Of a DNA stretch of 64,000 bases, positions 23,798 to 47,867 are shown in pieces; position 1 is the first letter of the stretch; every line of letters begins with the position of its first letter. Location: the NCBI GenBank assembly GCA_963921825.1, contig OY997589.1, forward strand, positions 71,036,523-71,100,522, given 5' to 3'. The notes beneath the pieces are model-generated. The model had not been told where the DNA came from. It did no database searches and saw only the letters and a list, made by a program, of their open reading frames with translations. This DNA is from Erodium maritimum (lineage: Eukaryota > Streptophyta > Magnoliopsida > Geraniales > Geraniaceae). A program made the translations under genes and the position numbers.

Positions 23798-25358
23798 AGA
23801 CACATTTATAAGTTTCAGATAGTAACATAGCATGCGGTAATAATAAAAAGAAAAGATTAACATATGATTATCGGGGAAAAAAACCTAAAAATGATCTATC
23901 ATGTGAGTATTGATCTAATAAAACAATCAACCATTCAGGCTATATTTTTTTGAGCATATGATAGAACTTTTATTTACAAAAAAAAACTAAATTATAAGTA
24001 GACACGCATTAATTAACAAGAACAAAACAAAGGACGGAAAATTAAAAGGGTGAGACTTTGTTTTAATTCGTAGGTGTGAAACACTAATCTTATAACAGAG
24101 TACCCGACTATATCAAGGGTTAACAAAAGGAGGCAGGCTCCTGTCGCTGAGATGATAGTGGGAGATTTCAACACATTTCCTGACTCGGCCTGTCACACGT
24201 GGAAATATATTAGGGGAATTTGTGTGTTGCACGGGTAGTCAGGGAGAACACCAGGAAAAGGGAGATCAGGGTGTCGGGTTTACACCAAATATAACAGGGC
24301 GGAGTGTGCGTCCCCACACACACTCCGTTGCACAGAGGACCACTCATTTTCCTTGGCGAGACTACTTCGCTACCTCATCTCTTCCTGCTCCGAGACAGTT
24401 TGTACCTCGGCCTTCATGTGGGGGTCCCCGTTATATATACGCCCCTCTTTGCATGGTATGATCTTACTATCGGTAGGGGTTCCGGTTATGGTCCAGGGTC
24501 CTGATATATGGAGTAGGTAAGGAAGTCGGGGGAGGTCGTTGTTCCCCCTGGCATCGAGTGTAGTTGTTCCACCAGTCGGGAAGCTAGGTCCTAGAGCCTC
24601 CTTCATAGGTCTCGCGATGGTTGTTAGTGGTGTTAGCGCCGATGGGCAACGAGAGAGGAAAGACAAGAAGGTTTCAATCAAAGGCAGGCTATGGAGATCG
24701 ATGCATGTTTTGTGGTCGGGCGTAGCCTCGTCGGGTGCCTAGGGCATAGGTCTTAGGACGCTACTCACGATCGCTTTAGGTTGTACAGAAATGGGGGCGG
24801 ATGGTGAAGTCAGCATAAATGGAGGAAATGAGGGATCGATGGACATTGTCGTTTCTTCTTCGACTATATCGGATTGATAAAACCTAGTGGCGGGGCTAGT
24901 GGCATGAAAAGAAGGTGCCCATATGATGGTGTGATTTGAGAAGGGGGGTCAATCAAAGGATTGGAGAATGTCATGCGGATGGTGGACAGTGTTGAAGAAA
25001 GAGAGCAAACTTAAGTCCGCACGAAAAAATTAATCACTTAGACTATTGATTTTATGGTTAAGAATTAATTGATATATTTAAAAGTTCAAATTAGAAAACA
25101 TGTATACTTTAAAATTGAATAAAATAATTTGACACATTTAAAAGTTTAGGAAAATTTTATTTCACTACCTTGTAAATATTTATTTCCAATTTTAATATCT
25201 TAATTTTTTGTTTGATAAACTTTCATTTTTAATTAATTATCTACTGTTATTTTTTTCATCCGAACGAACAAGAATGGGTCATTTAGATTATTGATTTGAC
25301 GGTGAAGATTTAAATCACATCAAATACGTGAAAAACAATATCACTTTTAGGCTAGGTA
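23798..25358. other. Intergenic DNA upstream of the MYB gene; no clear gene
   Basis: The part from about 24100 to 24985 has mixed GC-rich frames on both strands. One short frame near 24140 reads EMIVGDFNTFPDSACHTW, and GDFN is a common motif in LINE endonucleases, so this may be an old LINE fragment. The remainder, up to the MYB promoter, is AT-rich and empty. Confidence 0.35.
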
Positions 25359-25359
25359 G

Positions 25360-25367
25360 TATATATA
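25360..25367 (+). promoter_or_regulatory. TATA box of the MYB gene
   Basis: TATATATA lies 50-57 bases upstream of the MYB start codon at 25417, which gives a short 5' leader. The position and sequence fit a plant core promoter. Confidence 0.55.
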
Positions 25368-25416
25368 GGTGGGTGAGTAAAGGGTATAGTGGTGCTCTTG
25401 GTGTAGCATATGTAAA

Positions 25417-26195
25417 ATGGGAAGGCAACCTTGTTGTGACAAGCTAGGTGTGAAGAAAGGTCCTTGGACCACCGACGAGGACAAGAAGCTCGTCACCTTC
25501 ATCCTCTCCCACGGCCAATGCTGCTGGCGCGCCGTCCCCAAGCTCGCCGGCCTCCGCCGCTGCGGCAAGAGCTGCCGCCTCCGCTGGACCAACTACCTCC
25601 GCCCCGACCTCAAACGTGGCCTCCTCGACCACTCCGAGGAACAACTCGTCATTGACCTTCACAAAACTCTAGGAAACAAGTAACAAATTAACACCTCTCT
25701 TATATTCTTCTTCTTTTTATTTTAAAAAAATCTATCTTTTAAAATATATACATAACTAAAAATACATTATGTTGATTTAGGTGGTCAAAAATTGCTGCAA
25801 GATTGCCGGGTCGGACCGATAACGAGATTAAGAATCATTGGAACACCCACATAAAGAAGAAGCTCATCAAGATGGGTATAGACCCGATTACCCACGAACC
25901 CATTTACAAGGCAGCGCCGCCGTCGAGGGAGGAGGAGCCGCCCAAGGCTTCAAACGAGAGTTCAGGCTCGACGCCACTAACAAGTGACGAGGACCCACTG
26001 ATGAGCTGTATGTGGTCAGAGAGCAACAATCTGCTAGAGGACGTGTCATGGGACTTTCTGGGCGCTAGTGGCAGTGAATTTGGGTTGTCTTCTTCGAATT
26101 CATCAGAGGACAATTCTGAGTGGTTCAAGGACTATGATGAGGTGGACTTTGGGCTTGTGTTTTCCACTGAATTGGAGATGGTAAATAATGAATAA
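25417..26195 (+). CDS. R2R3-MYB transcription factor, two exons, 225 aa
   Basis: Exon 1 is 25417-25679 and exon 2 is 25781-26195. The intron has GT (25680-25681) and AG (25779-25780) ends and joins LGN-K-WSKIA in phase, giving 225 aa. R2 covers about residues 14-61 ([20 protein letters not shown], then [20 protein letters not shown]) and R3 about 67-112 ([20 protein letters not shown]). The N-terminus [17 protein letters not shown] and [12 protein letters not shown] after R3 place it near the Arabidopsis MYB20/MYB43/MYB85/MYB40/MYB99 group, nuclear regulators that include lignin and secondary-wall activators. The bHLH-binding signature in R3 is absent (T where R/K is needed). The C-terminus is short and acidic, ending [11 protein letters not shown], a plausible activation region. 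Only one intron is seen, while many R2R3 genes have two. Exact orthology is uncertain. Confidence 0.93.
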
Positions 26196-26360
26196 ATATT
26201 AAATAACATGCGCTAGTTTTAGTTTAGGGACTGAGTGGTGAGGACATAACTGTTGTAAGATTCTTGTGACCATCATGAGAATACAAACCAATATCAACTT
26301 TTAGTACGTCCCATCATTATCAGTTTCAAATTTTAGATGGATTGAACTCCAAAAATATAT

Positions 26361-26458
26361 ATATCATATGAAAAATGATGTTATTACACTTTTTTTTTTT
26401 GCGAAACTTATATCATATGAAAAATGATGTTATTACACTTTTTTTTTTTTGCGAAACT
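26361..26458. repeat. Tandem duplication of about 49 bp
   Basis: Two near-identical units of ATATCATATGAAAAATGATG, then TTATTACAC, a T run and GCGAAACT, directly follow each other. They differ mainly in T-run length (11 against 12). Confidence 0.9.
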
Positions 26459-27370
26459 TTTGTACTTGTTTTTGCATAAGAGTTTGTGCAATTAGAATCA
26501 AATCACTTTGATTTACTCGTAAATTATCTTTATTTTCGTTTCTAAACAATCTTGTTTTATTCACCTCTAGAGAAAAAAAATGGTTGTCTTTATTTTATCT
26601 ACACACATTGGAAAAGAAGGACCATGAGTTGGTAAGTTGTTTTAGTGAAAGCCTTTTTATAGACACGGCCTAATCATTTGAATAAGTGTGAGATTGTACT
26701 TGTATGCAACTTATGATAATTGGCTGGAACAATGTGTTTCAGGTTCCTAATTGCATGAACCAGAAATGTTAATTTTGTGGACTTTTAGATGAAGGAGAGA
26801 AAAACAATACCCAACTGTTGAAAACCAAAAGGATTATATGGGAAGGGAGAGATACCACGTATGATAAGTCATTGGCTACTGACCATTGTTGTGGATAAAA
26901 AAGTGTCAAAAACATAGTCCATCTTACTTTCTTGAAAAATTATGTGTACTTATTGGTAAAGTGTTACAAAAAGGAAAGCACCTTTGCTCTTATCTCGAGA
27001 GAAAGAGGCAGTTTAATAATGGGAGTGAATGTCCAACACTAATATTGTGAGCTCTACTCATATTATTCTACAGGGGTAGACTCATATATAACACTCATGT
27101 TTTGTAGGGATTTTAAGTTTTTGTTTGTTTTCTTAATTCAAAGTGTAAATTAATGTTTTTTTTTGTGATCAAAGATATTAAATAAATTATTTAGAATAAT
27201 ATGAATCTAATGACTATAAGTTTATAAATTTTAGACACCGTTTGCACACAATTGGATTTTTAGAAACCACGTGACACGTTTTGATTGGTTGACCGCGAAT
27301 CATCGAATCACAATTTTGAGTCGTGAGTCGCATGCTTTTTTACTTCCACAACGACACACTCGCAACACAC

Positions 27371-27572
27371 GATTCGCGAGTTGCATACGTGATTCGCTTC
27401 TTGTAGATACTCGCACATTTCAAAGGTAAACTAAGATGCAACAAGTTACGTAAATATCATGAAATAGCATTCGTGATCTGCGAATTGTGTACGTGTTTCG
27501 CTTGTCGTAGATATTCACACATTTCAAAAGTAAACGAGGATGCAACAAGTTAGGTAAGTATCATGAAATGGC
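27371..27572. repeat. Tandem duplication with 104-bp period
   Basis: Two diverged copies each contain TGC(A/G)A(G/A)TTG(C/T), TACGTG, TTCGCTT, a GTAGATA(C/T)TC segment, ACATTTCAAA, GATGCAACAAGTTA and ATCATGAAAT. Divergence of about 15 percent by eye suggests an old duplication. Confidence 0.8.
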
Positions 27573-29458
27573 TCATATAATAACTTATGAGTTTTCAATG
27601 AGTTGATTAATAAAGACGTTGAACTTTTAAGAGTTTACCTACCTAAGTAGGAAAATACAATCCAAAAGATACAAATTGATTCCAATACAACATAATGATT
27701 GAACTTCAAGTGTCCATTAAAATCAGAACTACATACAAACGAAGTTGTTGTTTTACTTTCAAAGCAGCCAATCCCAATGCAAATGAAGGATTAGTGGGGA
27801 ACTAATATTGTTAAAAAAGAACACATCATGATGATGCCACACCTAACAAGAGCATATCCTTCTTCTCAAGCCTTTACAATCATACAAAAACAAATAAACC
27901 ATAATAACCCACTAGGGAGTAAGGATGGATTGATTGCCCAAAAAGATCATTATATATTATTAGATAGCATAGTTTAGTATAAAGAGTGCAAATGCATAAT
28001 GAGAGAGACGTGTACACTAAAAGTGAAGGAGAGTGTGCCAACAAGAGGAGAGAGAGAAGAGGTTAATGTTTGGTGTTCATATCAGAGAAGTCAATTGGCT
28101 TTGATTGTAAGTTGGATGTTCCACATTTTACTTAACCTATTCAAATTCCATAACATTAGGGATGTGAACATCACAACTGCACAATTTAGACATCCCAAAT
28201 TCCACCAAGCAGCTTAATTAATAAAGCAACAACTTTATACTTTATAGATGAATGAATAAAATATGACCGGTAAAGCAGTTTATTTACTTTCTATATCTTA
28301 TGGGCATACATTTGTTTAGTGCCGACTAAATTTAAACACCACCTTAAATATGCAAGGCCACTTGCGTTCTTTCCCATACAAGACAGTGGCATCCTATTTT
28401 TACCTTGTTGTTCAACTTATATCATATTAAACCAGAGAAAATAGAGAGAGAAAAACAAAAAGGCTTCCTGTAAATTTTGAAGAATCGTGACAAAATGAAA
28501 AAAAAAACATTCATGCATCATATTTTTATATAAATGGCTTTACAGAAAGGCTATTTAATTAACTAATCATAACTTTTGCAATTTGCAAAGTAATGGTAAC
28601 CAAATATGTAAAATGAGGCCTAAACTAGAGGAAAATATTCCTAGTGGAGTGTTGAATCACATTTGCTTACTTATTATGTTATGTATGAAAGTGCTTTCTA
28701 AAATATATTGATTTTTTTATGCATCAACATGTTATCCCAAACATATATTGATTTACTGAGAATCTCAATGAAATAAGTCACTGGCATTAATAAGAAAGTA
28801 TCAATCTGGGATTTCAGCAAGGCTAACAAAAAAAGGTTAAGAATTTTTGGTGGCTCATATCTACTTATCTTAGAAATTTAACGAAAAGATAAGTAGATAT
28901 TTGGATATAGAATTTAATACCTAAACAGCTTGCATATTAAAACATGACAAGTGCAGCAGAATTTGGGACCATCAAAAATAAAATTAGACACCGCTTAATC
29001 ATATGATTATTGCTCCGCCTATTATATAAACCACTATAACTTGTTAAAATGCATTTGACCAATACAAACCTCCAGTTCTGCCACCATAATGTTGGTGCCT
29101 CCTCCCTTTTACCAAAGATTGGTTTGGGGATCAAAACCTATGCCATTGGTGAAAACTATAATCAACCGACAAAACATCCATTTTATAGAATGGATAAAAA
29201 AAGAGAATTGTGCCCAAAAACTCTTCTATTGAAATAACACATTTATATACATGGAAAAGAAGAAAAAAGAGAGTAGAAGACTACATCTGACCTGTCTGAA
29301 ATGCGAAGTAAAACTGCCACCAGTCCATTTTCACTTTGAGCAGAGTCGTACCGAGCTTACCAATGGAGACCTCACTCTTTTGTTATTGAGTACAAGAGTG
29401 CAAGTTATGCAGCCTATTTATGTAATAGGCAGTACATATTAATTAGCAAATGCATAAC

Positions 29459-41519
<12,061 letters not shown>

Positions 41520-41800
41520 AGGTCATGAACGGGGCGGTGAGAGAAACCTGAGTTGTTAGAGGGAGTGTGTTACAGTGATCAAATGAAGATGGTATGAGAT
41601 TTTTGTTCGGGAGAAAGACGATACAGAGAAGAACATCGCGGGAAATGTGACAGGGAGAAGATGGATGCGAGAGGAGTTCAAACGGTGCCGTTTTAGGAAA
41701 ACAGGTTGATCTAATAACTTGGCTCAATTGGGCCCATTTACCCGCCCGAACCCACGACACGTTGGCCTAGTGTTGCTGGGCCAAGTAAATTGTCCCGGTT
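41520..41800 (-). promoter_or_regulatory. IRE promoter and 5' leader region
   Basis: Upstream of the start codon lie the palindrome-like element AAACGGTGCCGTTTT (41680-41694) and two TGGGCC/GGCCCA motifs (near 41729 and 41780). The latter match plant site II elements bound by TCP factors, common in broadly expressed genes. No TATA box is obvious, so initiation is probably dispersed. This is inference from motifs only. Confidence 0.45.
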
Positions 41801-43765
41801 CGGACCTGCTCGATCCAATTGTGTGTTACACTTACACATATCCGTTTAATTGGAACTTCAAGCATCACCATGGTAATAGTGATGAACAGTTCGACAAGCA
41901 CTTCTGCAGCCAACGATTCTTTAGCCCTGGTGCAGCCTTGAGTTATATTCTAGCAGTGAAACACTCTTTCATCCCATTGTTTACTTGGCAGGCAAGGCAA
42001 CAGTAGATGGGTATATTTGCAAAACATCTTCCATCACAAACACTCTTACACCAACTAATCTACATTTCCATTTTAGTGTCAATAACCAAGTTACCGGCTG
42101 AGAAAAAGGCTCTACAAAATAAATGTGTGTTCAGGGTTAAGGAAGAACATGATGGAAACAAGAGGTACAAGGCAAGGTTAGTTGTCAAAGACTTTTAACA
42201 GAAGAAGGGGATTGACTACAACAACATATTCTCTCCAATAGTCAAGATGACTACTATCAAGTTTGTGTTAGGTATCGTGACGGTAGATGATCTTCATCTA
42301 TAGCAACTAGATGTGAAAAGTTCACATGTCATTTTCTAAACCTTGAAACTCTATATACAAAGAAAATTTAACCAACCACAATTCACATTTATCAAAACCT
42401 TTCTCTCTCTAAAAGCTTCTTCTCCAATATTGCCCCGCTTTTTTCCAGCCTCGTCAGTGACAAACTCGATCGTGGCTGAGTTCATTGCCGGCGAGGAGCT
42501 CTTCTCTCCTCCTTCACCCCCCCCCCCTTTTTCTACTCCCCCCCCCCCCCCCCCCCCTTTCTTCCCCTCTCCCCTTCCTGGCACTCATCCGTTTCTGGGA
42601 CGCGTTTGGGCTTGCTCCCCCTCTCCTTTAGTTTGTTGTTCGTCGGAATGGTTTGTGGCGGTTGTTTACTCACCGGCAGTTGAAGGTTCTAGGCAGATCT
42701 CCTTTCGGCTTCGCTCGTCGGAGTCGGGACTTCGTGGAGGCGCCGGAGCACCTTCGTTGTGCTTGTCGTCTCGCTGGAACTTCAGGCCTCTTCCTCTCCG
42801 GAGTCTCCTCATCGTTCTCGGACTGAAGATGGGTCGGGATCGTGGTTGGCTGGGCTGGGGTAGGGCGGTTGCTTCGGTAGGGGGTAGGGTGCGGCTGATT
42901 CGGACTCGGGTCGCCCTGGCTGGGTCTGGGCTAGATTCGGGCCTGGTCTGGGTCAGATCCGTGTCTGCGCTGGGTTGGCTTCGGGTCCGGGTCGGTTTCG
43001 GGTGCTGTCCTCCGTTTTGTTGTTCTCGTGAGTTCGTCTCGGTGCTCTCGAGTGCTTCAGAGTTGAGCGACAGATCTGCTCTTTGGAGTAGGCTAGGATC
43101 TCTGTTTGTGTTGGCCTTCGGAGTAGTCAGCTCTTGTAGATTTGGTTCTTGCGGTAGTGGTGACAGTGGTGCTTCTTTCGGCTTTTTAACAATGGCTCGT
43201 TTCAGATCCGGTCGTGGGACGCTTTCTCCACCTGTTTGGGTGATGATTATTGTGGATCTGGTTCGGTCGAGTTGGAAGGTTCGTTTTGGGGTTCTTGGCT
43301 CGCCTCTTCCGTTTGCTCCGTTGCAGTGTAGCTAAGGTGGAGCATCTTTCGGATCACTTGAGGTGTCTAGTTCTAGCTCTGGCCGTGGGACGCGCTTCTT
43401 CATCCTTATGGGTTTGGATCGTTGCGGAGCTGCTCTTCTGTCTCAGGCGGTTCGTCTAGTTTCCCGATGTTTTGCTTCTGATCCGGTCGTGAGACACGCT
43501 TCTTCATCCTCCGAGGTGTTGATCGTCGTGGGTCTAGTGACATATTGTGGCTTGATTTTGGTATAATTCCTCCCTCAGCTTATTTTCGGTGTCCCCGCAT
43601 GGCCCTATCTTCGATTTCTGTTTGATTTGCATCTACTTCCTTCCCCTTTTGTGGTTAAGACTTTCCGGTATAAGGTGTTGGGCGTCAGCGAGTGTTTAGG
43701 CCCTTGTGCCTTTCAGTTGTTTTCTTTCAGACTCGATGTAGGGGTATATGTGTTTAGGTGGGTAT

Positions 43766-45419
43766 TGTTGGGTCTCGATGGAGGGTATGAACACATACTT
43801 GCAGCGGAAATAACTCGAGAACATGCCATAGAACACTACCAAATATTAGATACACAAGAGAATAAACAATATGGATGTCTCCTTACCAATTCGTTCACAA
43901 ACACCAAAGAAACGATGATCGGCTTGAGTCTCCAAGACACCTACGTATCCAATTTGGAATCAAAGCCACGTAGTTCTTCTTTAGATGACTCAAGAACACA
44001 ACAAGATGGAGAAAAAAAGCCAAACCCGAAATTGTAGGGAGAGAGGGAGAGAAGTTGTGTTTCTATTCTTGTCTTGTGATTTGTTGTAGGAAAAAGATGA
44101 CTTAAACAATCAACAACTAACAAGGGAAAGTAAGGTGTGAAGCATGGTGTGAAGTAAGACAAGTATGGTGCTAAGTATGGCAAGACAAGATGGGTTAGGT
44201 GGTGAATCACCAACACCTTAATCCTTGTCTTGCTTACTTAGTACTAATTAATCAAGACTTGATTAATTAGTTCCATGGGACTTGGTTGCATGAGCCTCTT
44301 GTAACATGGCCCATGGTCATTCCCAACGAGGTCCCGTGACGTGCTCATCGCCTCCAAGCCTTCCATACCGGAAATGTCCAACATTATCCGACGTGATCAA
44401 TCCAAGACTCCAAGTCTTGTCTCGATCCGTAAAGTCCCATTCACTTACGGGCACATGAACCAAAACCCAGTTTTGGTCATGTCCCGAGACAACTCTCTTT
44501 TGGTCATTCTTCATAAATGTGTCAATGAGTTTCATCCTTCGGTGTGACCCTTAGGTTTATGCATGTCGATAGATCAATGTAAAATCTCATTTTACTTGAT
44601 TCTATATAAGTGGAAACTAACGAGACTTTAGTATTGTTTGACACTACATAGCGAATCGACCCAATCGATTCTAACATTTCCGTCGTCCCTGTTATTATCC
44701 TTTTATCACTGATATCCTGATTGAGATAAGGCATAGAGTCATCATCCTTATTATTCTCAATCAATGTTCCTTGATATGTGAGATGACTGAATATATGATA
44801 CCCAATATCATGTGCATGGCCATGCTATTCTTTCAGCCACTCTCGATCAAGCGGCCGAGAACCGATATATTTCCCATACCGTAGTATGAAGGGTAAATCC
44901 CTTAGCCATCTTTCGTGTCACTCATGCAATCCGTCCCCAAGCCAATCATGGCCGTTATGGAAGCCATGTTACGGGCAACGTTAGGCTCAAGTCAAACTTA
45001 GTTGTTTACTGCATAGCGATCACAAAGACTCATTGGTCTAAGGATACATGACAAGCTACGACAATGAATATGCTCATGACTTGATCTATAGCACATATTC
45101 ATGTCGGGTCGTCCAATATCATGCCCCACATGATATCTATGATCAGACTCCGGAATCTCATTCCAATGACTAACAGAACGTAAGCCATGAAGAGTCATCT
45201 TTCATTATAGTCACTTCTAGTGAAGCTTTGTTGACTATGGACCTATCGAGTGCGATCCATCTCGATCTATGGTTCTATTCGCATGGTGGGCATAGATCAG
45301 AACACACATCGATATATTACTCCAACACATAAGTAATATAAAGCCACTTTAACCTTATTGCTAATGATAATATATACATTTGGACACTTATGATTGAACT
45401 ACGGGCACTAAGACTAACA
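43766..45419. mobile_element. Solo LTR nested in the LINE-type insertion
   Basis: This 1654-bp unit starts TGTTGGGTCTCGATGG and ends AGACTAACA, and aligns along its length with the solo LTR at 15319-16994. No internal retroelement sequence adjoins it. The flanking pentamers (GGTAT on the left, ATTAC on the right) do not match, unlike those of the other copy. Mutation or recombination between two different copies could explain this. Confidence 0.8.
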
Positions 45420-45689
45420 ATTACCCATCTGATTTGTCTTGGTCGATCGCGATGTTGGCCGCCAACGTATTAGTTCTCGTCTTCTAGTCCTTATGACAGA
45501 TTGATAGTCCTAATGAGACAGGATGATCATCCTTCTTTGGTTGTTGGTTGGTTTTATGCCAGTTTCACTAGGCTTAATGGTTGGAAAATCAAGGTGAAAG
45601 ACCTCTTTTTTCTGCACTTTTTGGTTGTCATTCCGGGTGTTAAGACCCTTTGTTTTACTTGTACTTGTTTTATGAGCACCAAGCTCCTG

Positions 45690-45895
45690 GTTGTATTCTG
45701 AGCGCCATGCTCGAGGTAGTATTCTGAGCGTCATGCTCGTGGTTGTATTCCGAGCGCCATGCTAATGGTTGTATTCTGAGCAACACACTCCTGGCATCAT
45801 GCCCATGGTAGTATTCAGAGCGTCATGCTCGTTGTTGTATTCCGAGCGCAATGCTCGTGGTTGTTTTCTGAGCGTCAAGCTCCTGGTTGTGGTTT
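45690..45895 (+). repeat. Tandem array of about 30-bp units in the LINE-type 3' region
   Basis: Six to seven imperfect units of GTATTC(C/T)GAGCG(C/T)CATGCTCGTGGTT type follow each other shortly before the tail of the insertion. Confidence 0.75.
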
Positions 45896-47641
45896 TTGTA
45901 GTCTGTAGTCAGACTTTGTACTTCTTCAACCTCTGAAGAGATTTCTTTTTTATATATGCTTTGCTGATAAAAAAACGAAACTAGATGTGAAGATCGCGTT
46001 CTTACATGGTGATATTGATGAAGATATTTATATGGTACAACCTGAGGGTTTCCAGAAAGCTGGGAGTGAAGATATAGTTTGCAGATTGTAGCAAAATTTG
46101 TATGGTCTGAAACAAGCACCAAGAAAGTTGTACTAAAATTTTGACGATTTTATGATGAGGAGTGGATACTCAAGATGTGTCATGGATCATTGTTGCTATG
46201 TCAAGCATTTCAATGAATTCTACATCATATTATTGTTGTACATTAATGACATGTTGATTGTAGGATCTAACATGGTAGATTTCAACAAGTTGAAGAGACA
46301 AATGTATGAAGAGTTTGAGATGAAGGGCTTAGGTACATCGAAGCAAGTACTCGGAATGAGCATAAGTAAGGATCGGTCTGATGGAAGTTTAAATCTATCT
46401 AAAGGGAAGTATATTGAGAAGATTTTGAACAAGTTCAGTCTCCAAGATGCTAAGACAAGAAATACGCCATTGGGAGGTCACTTCAAACTCACTCAAGAAC
46501 AGTCACCTAAGACGGATAAAGAAAATGAAGAAATGGCTAAAGTTTCGTACATATCAGCAGTGGACAGTTTGGTGTACACAATGGTTTGCACAAGGCTAGA
46601 CATTGCACATGCATTGGGAGCTTTTAGTATATTCATGTCTAATCCTGGGAGAGAGCATTGGGAAGCAGCCAAGTGGTTGTTTCGCTACTTGAAAGGAACT
46701 TCAAAGGTTGCACTATATTTCAAGAAGAAGGATGTGATCTTAGAAGGGTTCTATGATGCATACTTAGGTGGATGTGTGGACACAAGAAAGAGTACTATAA
46801 GGTACGTCTTTACCTTGGGTGGCTCAACAATTAGTTGGATGTCTCGACTACAGAAGAGTGTTGCTCTCTGGCTATTTCAGAAGATGGAAAGGAAATGATC
46901 TGGTTGAAGAATTTCTTCGAAGAGTTAGGAAAGAAACAGACAGTGAGGCAAATAATCCTTTGTATAGTGATAGTTAGAGCGCATTCACCTCGCCAAGAAT
47001 CTTGTGTTTCATGCTAGGACAAAGCATATTCAGTTGAGATATCATTTCATAAGAGGATTAATGAATGATGGTACTTTGTCCTTGAAGAAAATCATTGGGT
47101 CAAAGAATCCTGTAGATATGTTGACCAAGATTGTTACAATGAAGAAGCTGAAATTTTACATAACTTCAGCTAGTCTTCATGGATAGTTGAAGGAAGATGT
47201 CGCACTACCTCAGAAGCTTATTGATGGTGCATTGGAGTGTTATTGGAGTTACATGAGTAGGAGTGAAGTGAAGATTTTTCATGGACAGTCTCCAAGTGGA
47301 AGATTGTTAGGGTTGTGGAGATATCTTATTTATTTAGGAAAGGTTTAGTCTTTCTAATAGATTTAGGTAAAGACTTGAATAGGCAATTAGAAGAGATTTC
47401 CTATTAAGATTAGGAAACCTAATTCCTACCTTATTTTCCCATTGTCTTCTCCTATAAATACCATGTACTTGTAAACCCAAATCATTCATTCATTATGAGA
47501 GTAATAAGAAGAGAGTAGTGAGACCGTGGACGTAGGAAAATTGTTGAACCACATAAATTCTTGTGCTCTTGTGTATTTTCTTATATATTTTTTTTCTTCT
47601 TTTTTTGCTTGAATATTGTTCCATGTTATTATACCCCAACA

Positions 47642-47867
47642 AATAGTTCATCCACGTTATGTTCTACCAAGATAACACTTCCCCACAACAACCAATTATG
47701 GTGGCAATATAGAAGAAGATGCTTTGTTTCTTCAAAATGTTTGGGCGGAACAAACGCAAGCATTGCTGCATAGAGATTTTAGTACCCTTTCCTTCCAATA
47801 AGCACTTCATTGATATTGTATTGTGATAACTTAGTCATGAAAAAAAATCAATACTAGGAGGGAGACC
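47642..47867. other. Short spacer, no gene seen
   Basis: Sequence between the Copia 3' LTR and the large Ty3/gypsy-type element. It ends in the target pentamer ATATG of the latter. Nothing else is recognised. Confidence 0.4.

Larger units (their letters stand above)
26196..29458. other. Intergenic region between the MYB and IRE genes
   Basis: AT-rich DNA without a supported gene, except for two tandem duplications listed separately. A 72-codon plus-strand frame at 27999-28217 has no recognisable domain. Sequence just below 29459 should include the 3' untranslated region and polyadenylation site of the IRE gene. Confidence 0.5.
42318..45978 (+). mobile_element. LINE-type (non-autonomous) insertion with 13-bp target duplications
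   Basis: Both sides carry AACTAGATGTGAA (42305-42317 and 45979-45991). The 3' end reads TTTGCTGATAAAAAAACG, a tail type of plant L1 elements. Without the nested solo LTR (43766-45419) the insertion is about 2.0 kb. The 5' 1.4 kb is GC- and CT-rich with long C runs at about 42518-42557; its 330-codon frame (from 42343) is low-complexity with no known domain. No reverse transcriptase is present, so it was probably moved by another LINE's machinery. Confidence 0.8.
42090..47641 (+). mobile_element. Copia-type fossil with RT, RNase H and 3' LTR, interrupted by a LINE-type insertion
   Basis: Reverse-transcriptase sequence starts near 42095 (NKCVFRVKEEHDGNKRYKAR) and is cut at QLDVK near 42317. 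It resumes after the insertion at about 45991 and continues through NLYGLKQAPRKL, YINDMLIVG (normally YVDDM) and RNase H to RTKHIQLRYHFIRGL (about 47010). A 3' LTR runs 47305-47641, from TGTTAGGG to CCCCAACA, with a TATA motif (CCTATAAATACC). No gag, integrase or 5' LTR was recognised here. The copy is broken with multiple breaks and old. It lies upstream of the IRE promoter, with the left edge approximate. Confidence 0.8.

Noticed and set aside
27999-28217. 72-codon frame between the MYB and IRE genes, considered as a small gene or microRNA precursor
   Set aside because: No domain, no signal sequence, no known miRNA sequence recognised, and no convincing hairpin found by eye.
42343-43335. 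330-codon plus-strand open frame, the second longest in the window
   Set aside because: It lies in the GC/CT-rich head of the LINE-type insertion, is low-complexity, has no domain, and starts a few bases inside the insertion border. Long frames arise easily in such GC-rich DNA.
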